A stretch of 27,952 bases of DNA from contig JBGUJG010000034.1 of assembly GCA_045113695.1 (NCBI GenBank), forward strand, positions 1 through 27,952, in the 5' to 3' direction. Positions 6,733 to 14,575 of the stretch are shown here, in pieces (position 1 is the first letter of the stretch; every line of letters begins with the position of its first letter). The notes beneath the pieces are model-generated. The model saw only the letters and a program-made list of their open reading frames with translations. It searched no databases and was not told the origin of the DNA. This stretch comes from UBA4246 sp045113695 (GTDB lineage: Bacteria > Bacillota > Clostridia > Christensenellales > Aristaeellaceae). Position numbers and translations under genes: made by a program.

Positions 6733-8370
6733 ATGGAAATTTACAGCTATCACTACGGCGCGGCCCCCGGAAAGGGCATCGGCGTCCTGGCCCAGTCCAG
6801 GGAACTGGAGAACCTGCCGCTCGGCCCCTTCCTGAAAGACCTTTCATCCTTCCGTGCATTGGCATCTTCCGGGCAGAGGGGAGAAAAACTATGCTGCCTG
6901 CTGGAAAAGGACGGGTACACCATTTTCGGCCTCACGTACCCGGAACCGCCGGAAGATTCCGGCACTGCCGCCCCATGCGGGCTGCTGTATGTCGTCCGAT
7001 CGGATGAATGGCAGAGTTACGCAAAATACACCGGCGAAATCGTCCGCACGGCGGTTTTCCGGAAACCGGAAACGCCCGTCTCGGAACCGGCCGCAGCATT
7101 TCCGCAGGACAAAAACCGCCCGGCTTCCGGCATCAGACCAGACGTCATGGCCCAGCTGGTGGACGGACTGGTCCGGGCCGCCCTGTCCGTTCAGAACGAG
7201 ATCCTGGTGGCCGCCCTGCCCGGAGGGCTTGAAAGCGGGTACGAAACCGCCCGCTCCGCCATCGGCGAAGCGCTGGATTGCCTGCCGCCCGATCTTCGGA
7301 AAAACATCCGCTTCCTGACCGGGCTGCCCGTCCGGGAAGGCGAAACCAAATGCCTGGCCGGGTATGAAAACGCGGTCCGCCTGAACGCCAACGCCGTCTT
7401 CTGCCCCCACCGGTATCTGCGGGAACTGACCGCCTGCCGCTCCTTCATCTGGGTGGATATGGAGCATCCATCCGGCGAAACCGGGGCGTTCGCATCCTGG
7501 ATCGTCCGGTCCTCCCATCGGGAGGAAGATCTGCAGCGCATCACCGCCCGCCTTCAGGGAGCGCCGGAAAAGCGGTCTTACGCGGAGCTCAATCAGGCGG
7601 CGGAAGAACTGGCCGGAGAAAAACCATTCCCGGAATCGGAAACGCGGCGGCGGACAGCGCAGGCCCCGGACGGCAGCGGAAAGAAGGGCGGAAGAAAACC
7701 GGAAACCATTGCCGGCAGCAGACATCCTGAAGTCCCGGAGAAAGAGAAGATGGGCTTATCCGTCAAAATCCTGCTCGCCGTGGCGCTCACCGCTCTCCTG
7801 ACGGTTTCTGCCTTTGCGGTCATCCATCTGCTGCCCGCAGACCGGACGCAGGGCCCCGCCGCCGTTCAGGCGTCCGCCCTTCCGGCCGGCACGGACGCCG
7901 GGCACCAAAACCCGGCCGTTTCCGGACCCGATCAGGTTCCGGCAGCGGACAGCGCCGAACCGCCCCGGAATACCTGGATCCCGCTGGTCACCGTCAGCCC
8001 GCAGAAGGAAGAACCCATCTCCGCCCCGGGCATTCATAACCGCTATGCGAGAACGGTCACGAAAGATGACCCGCTGCGGATCCGCGAACAGCCGGGGACG
8101 AATGCCCGGACCGCGAAATCGATCCCGCCCGATTCACTGGTCTGGGCAGTCCGGTCCCAGCCGAATGACGTGAACATCCTCTGGACGGAAGTGTATTACC
8201 AGGAAGCAAACGGGCCGGTATACCACGGCTATGCGGCCAGCGAATTCCTGAATCTCCTGTCTCAGGAAGAAAGCGACCGCTATAACGCCGGCCAGCCGTC
8301 CCCTGTGCCCCAGAACATGTACGGACGGGAACCGGTACCTGAAGAAACCAGCCCCGTTCCGGCGGCATAA
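6733..8370 (+). CDS. Membrane protein with uncharacterised cytoplasmic N-terminal region and extracellular SH3b-like domain
   Basis: I do not recognise a named gene. The 545-residue protein has no N-terminal signal. Residues 1-275 look globular and cytoplasmic. A charged, low-complexity linker covers 276-340, a single transmembrane helix spans about 342-367, and a Pro/Ala-rich spacer leads to an SH3b-like domain at about 435-505 (DPLRIREQPGTNA with WTEVYY and YHGYAASEFL). SH3b domains usually bind peptidoglycan or wall polymers, so it probably links the cytoplasm to the wall. The opening YSYHYGAAPGKGIGVLAQS faintly recalls the GAP1-N domains of GTPase-associated conflict proteins; this is a weak impression, and no GTPase partner is nearby. 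A poor GGGGG motif precedes the ATG. The gene is monocistronic, with its own promoter upstream and a convergent flotillin gene downstream. Confidence 0.75.
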   Translation: MEIYSYHYGAAPGKGIGVLAQSRELENLPLGPFLKDLSSFRALASSGQRGEKLCCLLEKDGYTIFGLTYPEPPEDSGTAAPCGLLYVVRSDEWQSYAKYTGEIVRTAVFRKPETPVSEPAAAFPQDKNRPASGIRPDVMAQLVDGLVRAALSVQNEILVAALPGGLESGYETARSAIGEALDCLPPDLRKNIRFLTGLPVREGETKCLAGYENAVRLNANAVFCPHRYLRELTACRSFIWVDMEHPSGETGAFASWIVRSSHREEDLQRITARLQGAPEKRSYAELNQAAEELAGEKPFPESETRRRTAQAPDGSGKKGGRKPETIAGSRHPEVPEKEKMGLSVKILLAVALTALLTVSAFAVIHLLPADRTQGPAAVQASALPAGTDAGHQNPAVSGPDQVPAADSAEPPRNTWIPLVTVSPQKEEPISAPGIHNRYARTVTKDDPLRIREQPGTNARTAKSIPPDSLVWAVRSQPNDVNILWTEVYYQEANGPVYHGYAASEFLNLLSQEESDRYNAGQPSPVPQNMYGREPVPEETSPVPAA

Positions 8371-8393
8371 AAAAGGGGCTGTTGCACAGTCCC
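8369..8393 (-). terminator. Intrinsic terminator of the flotillin gene
   Basis: On the minus strand an eight-pair stem (8386-8393 with 8375-8382, one wobble, loop of three) is followed by six T residues, two of which belong to the stop codon of the convergent plus-strand gene. It lies about 37 bases after the flotillin stop. In the plus direction the stem lacks a clean T-run. Confidence 0.8.
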
Positions 8394-8429
8394 TTCTCCA
8401 ATACAGATTCTTATTCAGCCTGTAATCGC

Positions 8430-9860
8430 TTACGGCTGCCTGCTGTCTTCAGGATGATCCGCCTGATCATCCGGCGGAGCGGCTTTCCCGATCAGGCCGC
8501 CGGTCGTTACGCTTTTGATCGTCTCCGGGATATCCAGGCCGACCGCCTGCTTCACGGCTTCAAACGTCTGCAGCATGGTGCCGGCTGTATCCCTGGCCAT
8601 AGAGGTTGCCCCGCCTTCGCCGAAGAGAATGATTTTCTCCGTTTTGCTCAGAGGCTCGGACACGGCCCTGGCAATATCCGGCAGCTTGTCCGTCACCATC
8701 TCCATCATGGCTGCTTTCCCGTAGAGCTGCATGGCTTCTGCCTTCATCCGCAGAGCATCCGCTTCTGCCTCTCCTTTCATCCGGATCGCTTCCGCTTCCT
8801 TCTGTGCGGCATACAGGGCCGCATCCGCTTCCGTCTGTCTGCGGTACTTCTCCGCTTCAGCCTCCGCAATTGCCTTGTCTTTTTCCGCGACTGCCTTCTC
8901 ACGGATCTCCAGATTCAGTTTTTCACGCTCAATTTCGACTTCCTGCCGCTTGAGTTCTGTCAGTTTTTCAAGACGGGTCAGTTCAGCGGAGGCATGTTCC
9001 GTTTCAAAAACCTTGTTGATTCTTTCCTGCTCGATTTTGTAAGCCATATCCGCCTTGGCCTGCGCTTCTTCCGTTTCCTGCTTGAAAGCGGCCTTCTGCA
9101 CTTCCAGGTCGCGGTTCTGCCGGGCAATTTCGGCTTCCGCCTGCATTTCGGCAAATTTGGATTCTTTCTCCGCCGCGGCTTCCGCGATGCGCTTGTCCTG
9201 TTCCTTTTCCGCCACGTTCCGGGCCGCCATCGTGTCAATCACATTGCCGTCTTTATCAGAGAAATTCTGGATGGTCAGATTGATGATTTCAAGGCCCATG
9301 TTGCTCATGTCGCTCATGGCTGCCTTGATGGACTCCTGAGCGAATTTATCCCGGTTCTGCACCAGCTCGGCAATCGTCATCTGGCCGATGATTTCACGCA
9401 TATTGCCTTCCAGCACATCCTTGGCCAGGGCCTTGATCTGATCGGAATCATAATGAAGCAGCTGCTCGGCAGCCGTGGCGATGGACAGATCGTCGGAACC
9501 GATTTTGATATTGGCAACCGCGTCCACCAGCACGGAAATATATTCCTTGGTGGGAACCGGCTGGGCCGTCTTGATGTCCACCTGGGTCAGACACATGTCC
9601 AATTGATCAATCCGTTCAATCGCAGGAATATAAAACGTCGCCCCGCCGCGGACGATGCGGTAACCGAATTTTTTGGCTGAAATCGTTCCATCCGCGTTGC
9701 GCACCTTATAATTCCGCCGCAGCAGGCCGGAAATGATGAAAGCCGTGTCCGGCGGGGCGATCTTATACCTGGGGACAAATTTCAGCATGATGATGAGGAC
9801 AACCAGACCGAGGAGCAGCCAATACCAGTTCGTCTGAAGGAACGCAAGAACATCTTCCAT
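8430..9860 (-). CDS. Flotillin-like SPFH domain protein
   Basis: Flotillins are membrane scaffold proteins that organise functional membrane microdomains and affect fluidity, secretion and signalling. The 476-residue product has one N-terminal hydrophobic segment (about residues 11-30), an SPFH/PHB domain to about 205, and a long Ala/Glu/Lys-rich region with heptad character (about 215-400, EAAAEKESKFAEMQAEAEIARQ). A conserved-looking tail follows (TDKLPDIARAVSEPLSKTEKIILFGEGG). This matches the FloT/YuaG/YqiK group in size and order. AAAGGAG lies 11 bases before the ATG. The frequent partner NfeD is absent from both sides, so this appears to be a solo flotillin with its own consensus promoter and terminator. 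Confidence 0.93.
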   Translation of the reverse strand: MEDVLAFLQTNWYWLLLGLVVLIIMLKFVPRYKIAPPDTAFIISGLLRRNYKVRNADGTISAKKFGYRIVRGGATFYIPAIERIDQLDMCLTQVDIKTAQPVPTKEYISVLVDAVANIKIGSDDLSIATAAEQLLHYDSDQIKALAKDVLEGNMREIIGQMTIAELVQNRDKFAQESIKAAMSDMSNMGLEIINLTIQNFSDKDGNVIDTMAARNVAEKEQDKRIAEAAAEKESKFAEMQAEAEIARQNRDLEVQKAAFKQETEEAQAKADMAYKIEQERINKVFETEHASAELTRLEKLTELKRQEVEIEREKLNLEIREKAVAEKDKAIAEAEAEKYRRQTEADAALYAAQKEAEAIRMKGEAEADALRMKAEAMQLYGKAAMMEMVTDKLPDIARAVSEPLSKTEKIILFGEGGATSMARDTAGTMLQTFEAVKQAVGLDIPETIKSVTTGGLIGKAAPPDDQADHPEDSRQP

Positions 9861-9931
9861 TTTTCTCTGTACTCCTTTCCAAACCGTTTCAGAATATGGG
9901 TCTTATACGGACATCGCTGCCATCTGAGGAA

Positions 9932-9960
9932 ATCTTACTCTTTCAGGCAGCGCCTGTCAA
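9932..9960 (-). promoter_or_regulatory. Near-consensus promoter for the flotillin gene
   Basis: On the minus strand a perfect TTGACA (9955-9960) is followed after 17 bases by TAAGAT (9932-9937), about 70 bases before the flotillin ATG. It is the best sigma-A match in the window and suggests constitutive expression. Confidence 0.8.
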
Positions 9961-9997
9961 CGGGATCCATTCCTTTATCTGCATGGGCCTTCGCCCG

Positions 9998-11047
9998 TCA
10001 TTCCACTTCCAGCACCGGGATATACCCGGCCTGCCGGACGCAGCGCTGGCCTTCTTCGCTTGTCAGCCAGTTCACGAAACGTTCGGCGGTTTCGTTGCCA
10101 GCCCGGTAAACGGCATAGTAGTAGACGGTGTAAGGATACGCGCCGGAGCGGAGGTTTTCCGGGGTCGGCGCGGCGCCGTCCACGCTCAGCACGCGGAGGC
10201 TCCCGCTTTTGTACAGGCCCTCCACATAGTACAGGTAGGAATAGCCGATAGCCTGGGCGGAATTGTCGTAATTGCCGACCTGGGCGATCAGGTCCGCCAT
10301 GCCATCGGAGATGTAGTTGGGCTCAGCCACCAGCTCCTTCCCCTGCATGACCAGCTCCTCCATGGCCGTCTGGCTGCCGCTGCCGTGCGGGCGCTGGTAG
10401 GCTGTGATCTCCAGACCCTCCGATCCGCCGACTTCGCCCCAGTCCTGAATCTGCCCGCTGTAGATCCCGCGGATCTGCTCTGCAGACAGGTTTTCGACCG
10501 GGTTGTCCGTTTTGACCAGGAAGACGAAAGCATCGTAGCAGACCGGCACCATCACCAGTTCGGCCCCCGCGTCCTGCGCCGCCTGCCGCTCGTCCGCGTT
10601 CGGGCCGGTGCCGATGACGATGTCAATCGGGTGGGTGTCGTCCATCATCACGCCTTCCGAGACGATGGTCACCATCGGGTTGGGCCTGCCCTCCGTCAGC
10701 CGGTCATATGCGTAGGGCGTGGTGGAGAAGTTCACGAAACCGTTCAAATCTTCTTCCTTCAGATCCAGCCACTGCCGGGCCAGCTCCATCGCCAGCGGCA
10801 CGCAGACGGTGGAACCGTCGATGGACGGGTAGGCGCCCCAATCCTGAATAAACAGGCTGCCGCTGTCCCCAAAGGGCTTCTTTTCACCGAGCTGGAAATC
10901 TTTCCGTTCCGTCACAAACCGCTGCCAGCCCTCACCCCTGGCCAGGGACTGGTTGATCTGCCCCCAGGACCCGCTTTCGGAAAGGGCGGAGAAAGCCAGG
11001 GAAAAGACAGCCAGGATCAACAGTGTCATGAATGCAAACCGTTTCAT
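9998..11047 (-). CDS. pstS: PstS-like phosphate-binding protein
   Basis: This is an extracytoplasmic solute-binding protein of the PstS group, which delivers phosphate to PstCAB or acts as a surface phosphate binder. The 349-residue product has an N-terminal signal peptide (KRF followed by a hydrophobic run to about residue 20) but no clear lipobox, unlike most Gram-positive PstS proteins. The ligand-loop signature PHGSGSQTAMEEL and the family stretches LSAEQIRGIYSGQIQDWGEVGG and YSYLYYV support the assignment. AAGGAGG lies nine bases upstream of the ATG. No pstC, pstA, pstB or phoU is adjacent, so it is an orphan binding protein. Its leader contains a large inverted repeat with a third competing arm, which may regulate it. 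Confidence 0.85.
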   Translation of the reverse strand: MKRFAFMTLLILAVFSLAFSALSESGSWGQINQSLARGEGWQRFVTERKDFQLGEKKPFGDSGSLFIQDWGAYPSIDGSTVCVPLAMELARQWLDLKEEDLNGFVNFSTTPYAYDRLTEGRPNPMVTIVSEGVMMDDTHPIDIVIGTGPNADERQAAQDAGAELVMVPVCYDAFVFLVKTDNPVENLSAEQIRGIYSGQIQDWGEVGGSEGLEITAYQRPHGSGSQTAMEELVMQGKELVAEPNYISDGMADLIAQVGNYDNSAQAIGYSYLYYVEGLYKSGSLRVLSVDGAAPTPENLRSGAYPYTVYYYAVYRAGNETAERFVNWLTSEEGQRCVRQAGYIPVLEVE

Positions 11048-11098
11048 CTGAATAAACCTCCTTCATCTTACCCGTTTTTGCGGAGAAGTTTTTTCAAG

Positions 11099-11158
11099 TT
11101 TTTCCAAAATTCGCAATACTACTGCGAATTTTGGAAAAATCCGGAAAAATTCGCAATA
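11099..11158 (-). repeat. 17-bp perfect inverted repeat with a third, competing arm
   Basis: Arms 11099-11115 and 11123-11139 are perfectly complementary over 17 bases with loop ATACTAC. The 13-mer AAAATTCGCAATA (plus strand) occurs at 11106-11118 and again at 11146-11158, so the arm at 11123-11132 has a partner on one side and the first copy has a second equivalent. On the minus strand the order is A, B, A' with B able to pair with either. It lies after the LRR lipoprotein stop and about 50 bases before the PstS-like start. It could be a terminator without a good U-run, an attenuator or a mobile palindrome. Confidence 0.6.
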
Positions 11159-11171
11159 GAATGCCGGAACA

Positions 11172-12665
11172 TCATTCTTCCTCCTCCCAGTCCTCTCCCC
11201 AGCCGTATTCCTTCGGATGAAGCCTGGTCGTCCCGTTGTCTCCGTTGAACCAGGTGAAATCGCCGTATTCCGTCCAGCCCGTATCCATCCGGGCCGAAAG
11301 TCCCGGCGGGAGGGACAGGCGTTCGAGGCTCGTGCAGTTGCGGAAGGCGTTCTCGCCGATCTCCGTCACCGTCAGCGGGACGGTCAGGCTGTGAAGCCTT
11401 CCGCAGCCGGCAAAGGCGTCTTTGCCGATTTTCTTCAGGCCCATCGGCAGGGAAATCGTCTGGAGAGGGTTTTCCAGCCAGTCGCTGTCAAACGCCCTGT
11501 CGGCGATTTCCTCGACACCGGCCGGCACGTCGTAATGGATGTCCTTTTTCCCGTCCGGATAGCGGAGAAGCACTTTGCCGTCCGCGCTGAACAGGACTCC
11601 GTCCCGGGAGGAATAGAGGGGATTCCCCTCCTCCACGAAGAATTCGCCGACCGAACAATGGTCATAGCAGGTCCCCACGGGGCCTGTGCAGCGGAAACCG
11701 GCGGGAATGACCACCCTGCCGATCGTGACGTCATAGAAAGCTTCATCAGCCAGATATTCCAGGTTTTCCGGGAAGCGGAATGATTCAAGCTTTCCAGAAG
11801 AGAAAGCCTGCAGTCCAAGCACCCTCAGCGAATCCGGCAGGGAAACAGATTTGACCATGTCCTCCCAGACACCGCTTTCATCGTTGAATTCGCAGAAATC
11901 AAACAGTTCCGGCAGGTTGGCCGTCAGGTCGTCCTTCCGCAGGGGAGCGTAAACCCACATGCCGGAATCCTCGTCCTCCGACTCCGCCGGCAGTTCCACC
12001 CACTTCAGTTCCGCCCCGCCCAGCCGCGTGACGCCCTCCTGCACGGTCAGGGTATTCCCTTCGACCTGATACATGGGCACTTCCTCCACGGCGCCGGGGT
12101 CAATGAACAGCCAGGCAGTCTGTCCGTCCACCTCGGTCTGCACGTAGAACCACCGGGTGGGGTCAGAAAAAGACCCCGAGTCAAACCGGCACAGGCCGAC
12201 CACGGTATCCCCTTTGTGCAAGCGGGTCACGATCCGCCCGGAGCCCCAGGGGTCGTCCGTCAGGTTTTCGTTATAGACCAGGCGCAGCAGCGTTGCGTCG
12301 TTCGGGAAAGATTCTCTGTATGAATCCATCTCATAAGGGATCTTCACCCAGCCGACCCTTTTGGCCGTATCGGTCACCCGGTATTCGACCATCCGCCATT
12401 CCCCGGCACGGGCCAGGACGTTGAAATACTCCGCCGCGATCAGTTCCGCCTGCCCGTTTTCGGGCCGCCAGGCGTCTTCAAACGGCGCGGCGTACACCGG
12501 ATACCGGGAATCCGGGCTGACGCCCAACGCCTCCGCGTCGGTCCATCCGCTTTCGGACCAGATCTCCCGGAGCCTGACGCCCCCTTCCTCCCCCGCCGCC
12601 GTGCAGCATGAAGACAGGCACAGCGCCAGCAGGATCATGACTGCGGTCCATCGCCGATATTTCAT
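11172..12665 (-). CDS. BspA-type leucine-rich repeat lipoprotein with SH3-like N-terminal domains
   Basis: The 497-residue product begins with a lipoprotein signal (basic start, hydrophobic run, L17-S18-S19-C20). Residues about 45-220 look like two SH3-type modules (GEWRMVEYRV..GWVKIP and TRLHKGDTVVGL..WFYVQTEVDGQTAWLFI). From about 220 on come LRR_5/BspA-type repeats with the pattern LP..L..IG..AF..C, for example GLKKIGKDAFAGC and TVTEIGENAFRNC. BspA-type proteins are surface adhesins or matrix binders in gut anaerobes; the ligand here is unknown. I chose ATG 12665 because GGAGG lies eight bases upstream; an earlier ATG (12707) gives a poor signal peptide. A consensus promoter stands about 90 bases upstream. 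The tail is strongly acidic (EEEE). Confidence 0.85.
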   Translation of the reverse strand: MKYRRWTAVMILLALCLSSCCTAAGEEGGVRLREIWSESGWTDAEALGVSPDSRYPVYAAPFEDAWRPENGQAELIAAEYFNVLARAGEWRMVEYRVTDTAKRVGWVKIPYEMDSYRESFPNDATLLRLVYNENLTDDPWGSGRIVTRLHKGDTVVGLCRFDSGSFSDPTRWFYVQTEVDGQTAWLFIDPGAVEEVPMYQVEGNTLTVQEGVTRLGGAELKWVELPAESEDEDSGMWVYAPLRKDDLTANLPELFDFCEFNDESGVWEDMVKSVSLPDSLRVLGLQAFSSGKLESFRFPENLEYLADEAFYDVTIGRVVIPAGFRCTGPVGTCYDHCSVGEFFVEEGNPLYSSRDGVLFSADGKVLLRYPDGKKDIHYDVPAGVEEIADRAFDSDWLENPLQTISLPMGLKKIGKDAFAGCGRLHSLTVPLTVTEIGENAFRNCTSLERLSLPPGLSARMDTGWTEYGDFTWFNGDNGTTRLHPKEYGWGEDWEEEE

Positions 12666-12754
12666 CTTCTTTTCCTCCCCGGGTAAAAATCTCTGATCAT
12701 CCAACACCGCGTATTCTTTGTGCCCAGGACTTCTTTGATTGTGTCTCTTAAACG

Positions 12755-12783
12755 ATTATACCCCTTCTTCCTTTGACTGACAA
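12755..12783 (-). promoter_or_regulatory. Near-consensus promoter for the LRR lipoprotein gene
   Basis: On the minus strand TTGTCA (12778-12783) and a perfect TATAAT (12755-12760) have a 17-base spacer. The leader would be about 85 bases long. It is divergent from the promoter of the riboflavin kinase-TsaE gene. Confidence 0.8.
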
Positions 12784-12842
12784 GCGTTTTTGCCTTCATT
12801 CACGAAGGGGGGCATGTAACAGATTCACTGATCACGCCGGGC

Positions 12843-12872
12843 TTGCCCAAACCGCCTTCCGTGTTGTATACT
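12843..12872 (+). promoter_or_regulatory. Promoter for the riboflavin kinase-TsaE-TsaB-RimI run
   Basis: TTGCCC (12843-12848) and TATACT (12867-12872) are 18 bases apart. The predicted transcription start, near 12879, rules out the earliest in-frame start at 12877 and supports the ATG at 12940. Confidence 0.6.
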
Positions 12873-12939
12873 GTCCGTGGCCTGCGGCAGAATCCGGCAG
12901 GCCGCACTCTCAACCAGCGTCACGGGAGCAATGAACGAT

Positions 12940-13770
12940 ATGCTGCACATTTTGACCGGGCCGGTGGTGCACGGGCAGGGAAAAGGCGCCGGCGCCGGCT
13001 TCCCCACGGCGAACCTGTTTTTCCCGGAAGGGACCGTCCTTCCCCCCTTCGGCGTATACTGGACCCGGGTCGCGATCGGGGAACAGGATACCCTGGGCGT
13101 GACCAACGTCGGCCTCCGCCCCACGGCGGACGACCGGGAAGACGTTACCGTGGAGACCTTCCTGCCTGACTTTGAGGGGGATCTGTACGGGCAGACCATC
13201 CGGCTGGCCTTCCTGCGGTATCTCCGGGAAACCGTCCGCTTCCCCTCCATGGACGCCCTGAAAGAACAGATCGGCCGGGATGTGGAGGAAGCCCGCGCCT
13301 GGGCCGCCCGCTGTCCTCAGGCGGATGGATATATCACCTTTTCCGCGAAAGAGACCCGCGCCCTCGCAGCGCAGACGGCGGAAACACTGACGCCCGGCAG
13401 CGTGCTGGTGCTCCGCGGGAAGATGGGGGCTGGGAAAAGCGAGTTTTCCCGCGGCATTGCCCGGGGTCTGGGGATTACCGGCCCTGTGCCCAGCCCCTCC
13501 TTCACCATCCTGAACGCTTACGATGAAGGCCGCCTCCCCCTGTACCACTTCGACTGGTACCGGGTGGAAGACCCGGAAGAACTCTACGAGATCGGCGCGC
13601 CGGAATACCTGCCCGGCGACGGAGTGACGCTGGTGGAATGGGCGGAACGGGCGGAGGAACTGCTGCCCGGGAAACGAACGGAAATATATATTCAGGCGCT
13701 GGATGAAACCACAAGAATCATCCTGATTTCTCCGCTTTGCAGATCGTCAGGAGTTAAGAGTGAGGAGTGA
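12940..13770 (+). CDS. tsaE: Riboflavin kinase domain fused to TsaE (t6A tRNA modification ATPase)
   Basis: The 276-residue protein joins two enzymes. Residues 1-125 are a complete flavokinase domain (riboflavin + ATP to FMN) with GFPTANL at 20-26, GVYWTRVAI, VTNVGLRPT, the likely catalytic E72 in TVETFLPDFEGDLYG, and the closing RFPSMDALKEQIGRDVEEAR. The FAD synthetase half of normal RibF is missing. Residues 130-265 are TsaE, the P-loop ATPase that works with TsaB and TsaD on threonylcarbamoyl-adenosine in tRNA. Walker A GKMGAGKS is at 160-167, with SPSFTILNAY, LYHFDWYR and VTLVEWAER following. GGGAG lies 11 bases before ATG 12940; ATG 12931 is the alternative but is only two bases from it. 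The last six codons (GVKSEE) and the stop lie inside a heptad repeat. tsaB follows after 106 bases. Confidence 0.88.
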   Translation: MLHILTGPVVHGQGKGAGAGFPTANLFFPEGTVLPPFGVYWTRVAIGEQDTLGVTNVGLRPTADDREDVTVETFLPDFEGDLYGQTIRLAFLRYLRETVRFPSMDALKEQIGRDVEEARAWAARCPQADGYITFSAKETRALAAQTAETLTPGSVLVLRGKMGAGKSEFSRGIARGLGITGPVPSPSFTILNAYDEGRLPLYHFDWYRVEDPEELYEIGAPEYLPGDGVTLVEWAERAEELLPGKRTEIYIQALDETTRIILISPLCRSSGVKSEE

Positions 13771-13848
13771 CCGTTCGCTTCGCTCACTTAGTGAGGAGTT
13801 GAAATTGGTCATGACTATTCACTCCTCACTCCTAATTCCTCACTTAAA
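13750..13848 (+). repeat. Heptanucleotide-repeat element between tsaE and tsaB
   Basis: The element begins inside the 3' end of the TsaE fusion with GGAGTTA, AGAGTGA and GGAGTGA. It continues through GACCGTTCGCTTCGCTCACT and AGTGAGGAGTTGAAATTGG, and ends in ACTCCTC, ACTCCTA and ATTCCTC (13821-13841). It ends about 30 bases before the tsaB ATG. Purine-rich heptads come first and pyrimidine-rich heptads last, exactly as in the copy upstream of recO when that is read in the recO direction. The two copies share GGAGTGACCG, CGCTCA and GTGAGGAGTT in the same order. Confidence 0.8.
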
Positions 13849-13876
13849 TAATCCTCTTCTGTCGAAAGGAATCATT

Positions 13877-14575
13877 ATGCTGATCTTTGCCCTCGATACT
13901 TCCGGCCCGACCGCCGGCGTTTCCCTCTGGCTGGACGGGACGATCGTCTATGAGGCGGTCGTCAAAAATAAGATGACCCACAGCGAATCCATCATGCCGA
14001 TGACGGAGGAAGCCTATCTCCGCGCCGGGCTGAAGGTGATGGATACGGACTATTTCTGCGCGGTGACCGGGCCGGGTTCCTTTACCGGGGTCCGCATCGG
14101 AGTCACCGCCGTCAAGGCCATGGCCCACGCGGCAGGCAAACCCTGCATCGAAGTGCGGGCGCTGGAAGCGATGGCCCGGAGCTCCGGCTTTCCCTCCGGC
14201 CTCGTCTGCCCCATGCAGGACGCCAGGGCGGGGCAGGTCTACGCCGCCCTTTATGACGGATCCGCCGCTCTCCTCACGGACCGGGCGGAGGCACTGGAGG
14301 AGCTGCTGACCGAAGTCCGGATCCTTGCCGGGGAGCGGCCGGTCCTCTTTACCGGGGACGGGATGCTGGCCCACCGGAAAGAAATCGAAACCGCCTATGA
14401 AGGCCCGGCTCTGTTCGCCCCGGCGGAGAGCTCCTTTGTCCGCCCCGCCGCGGCAGCCGCCCTGGCCGCTGAACGGACCGCCCTGGCCGTGCCGGACAGC
14501 GATCTTCATCCTTTCTATCTCCGCCCCCCGCAGGCTGTGCGGCAGAAAAACTTAGTGGAGCATGCCCATGACTGA
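13877..14575 (+). CDS. tsaB: tRNA threonylcarbamoyladenosine biosynthesis protein TsaB
   Basis: TsaB is the inactive ASKHA-fold partner that forms a heterodimer with TsaD and, with TsaE, transfers threonylcarbamoyl to A37 of ANN-decoding tRNAs. The 232-residue product has the family opening LIFALDTSGPTAGVSLW, the THSESIMPM stretch, the TGPGSFTGVRIG loop and PFYLRPPQA near the end. It lacks the metal-binding histidine pair of TsaD, which separates the two paralogues. AAAGGA stands six bases before ATG 13877. A heptad-repeat element occupies the spacer before it. The 3' end overlaps rimI by eight bases, so translation of the two is probably coupled. tsaD itself is not in the window. Confidence 0.94.
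   Translation: MLIFALDTSGPTAGVSLWLDGTIVYEAVVKNKMTHSESIMPMTEEAYLRAGLKVMDTDYFCAVTGPGSFTGVRIGVTAVKAMAHAAGKPCIEVRALEAMARSSGFPSGLVCPMQDARAGQVYAALYDGSAALLTDRAEALEELLTEVRILAGERPVLFTGDGMLAHRKEIETAYEGPALFAPAESSFVRPAAAAALAAERTALAVPDSDLHPFYLRPPQAVRQKNLVEHAHD

Noticed and set aside
8382..9680. A 432-codon open frame antisense to the flotillin gene, rich in Phe and Arg
   Set aside because: It mirrors the Glu/Ala/Lys coiled-coil codons of the flotillin and has no ribosome binding site.
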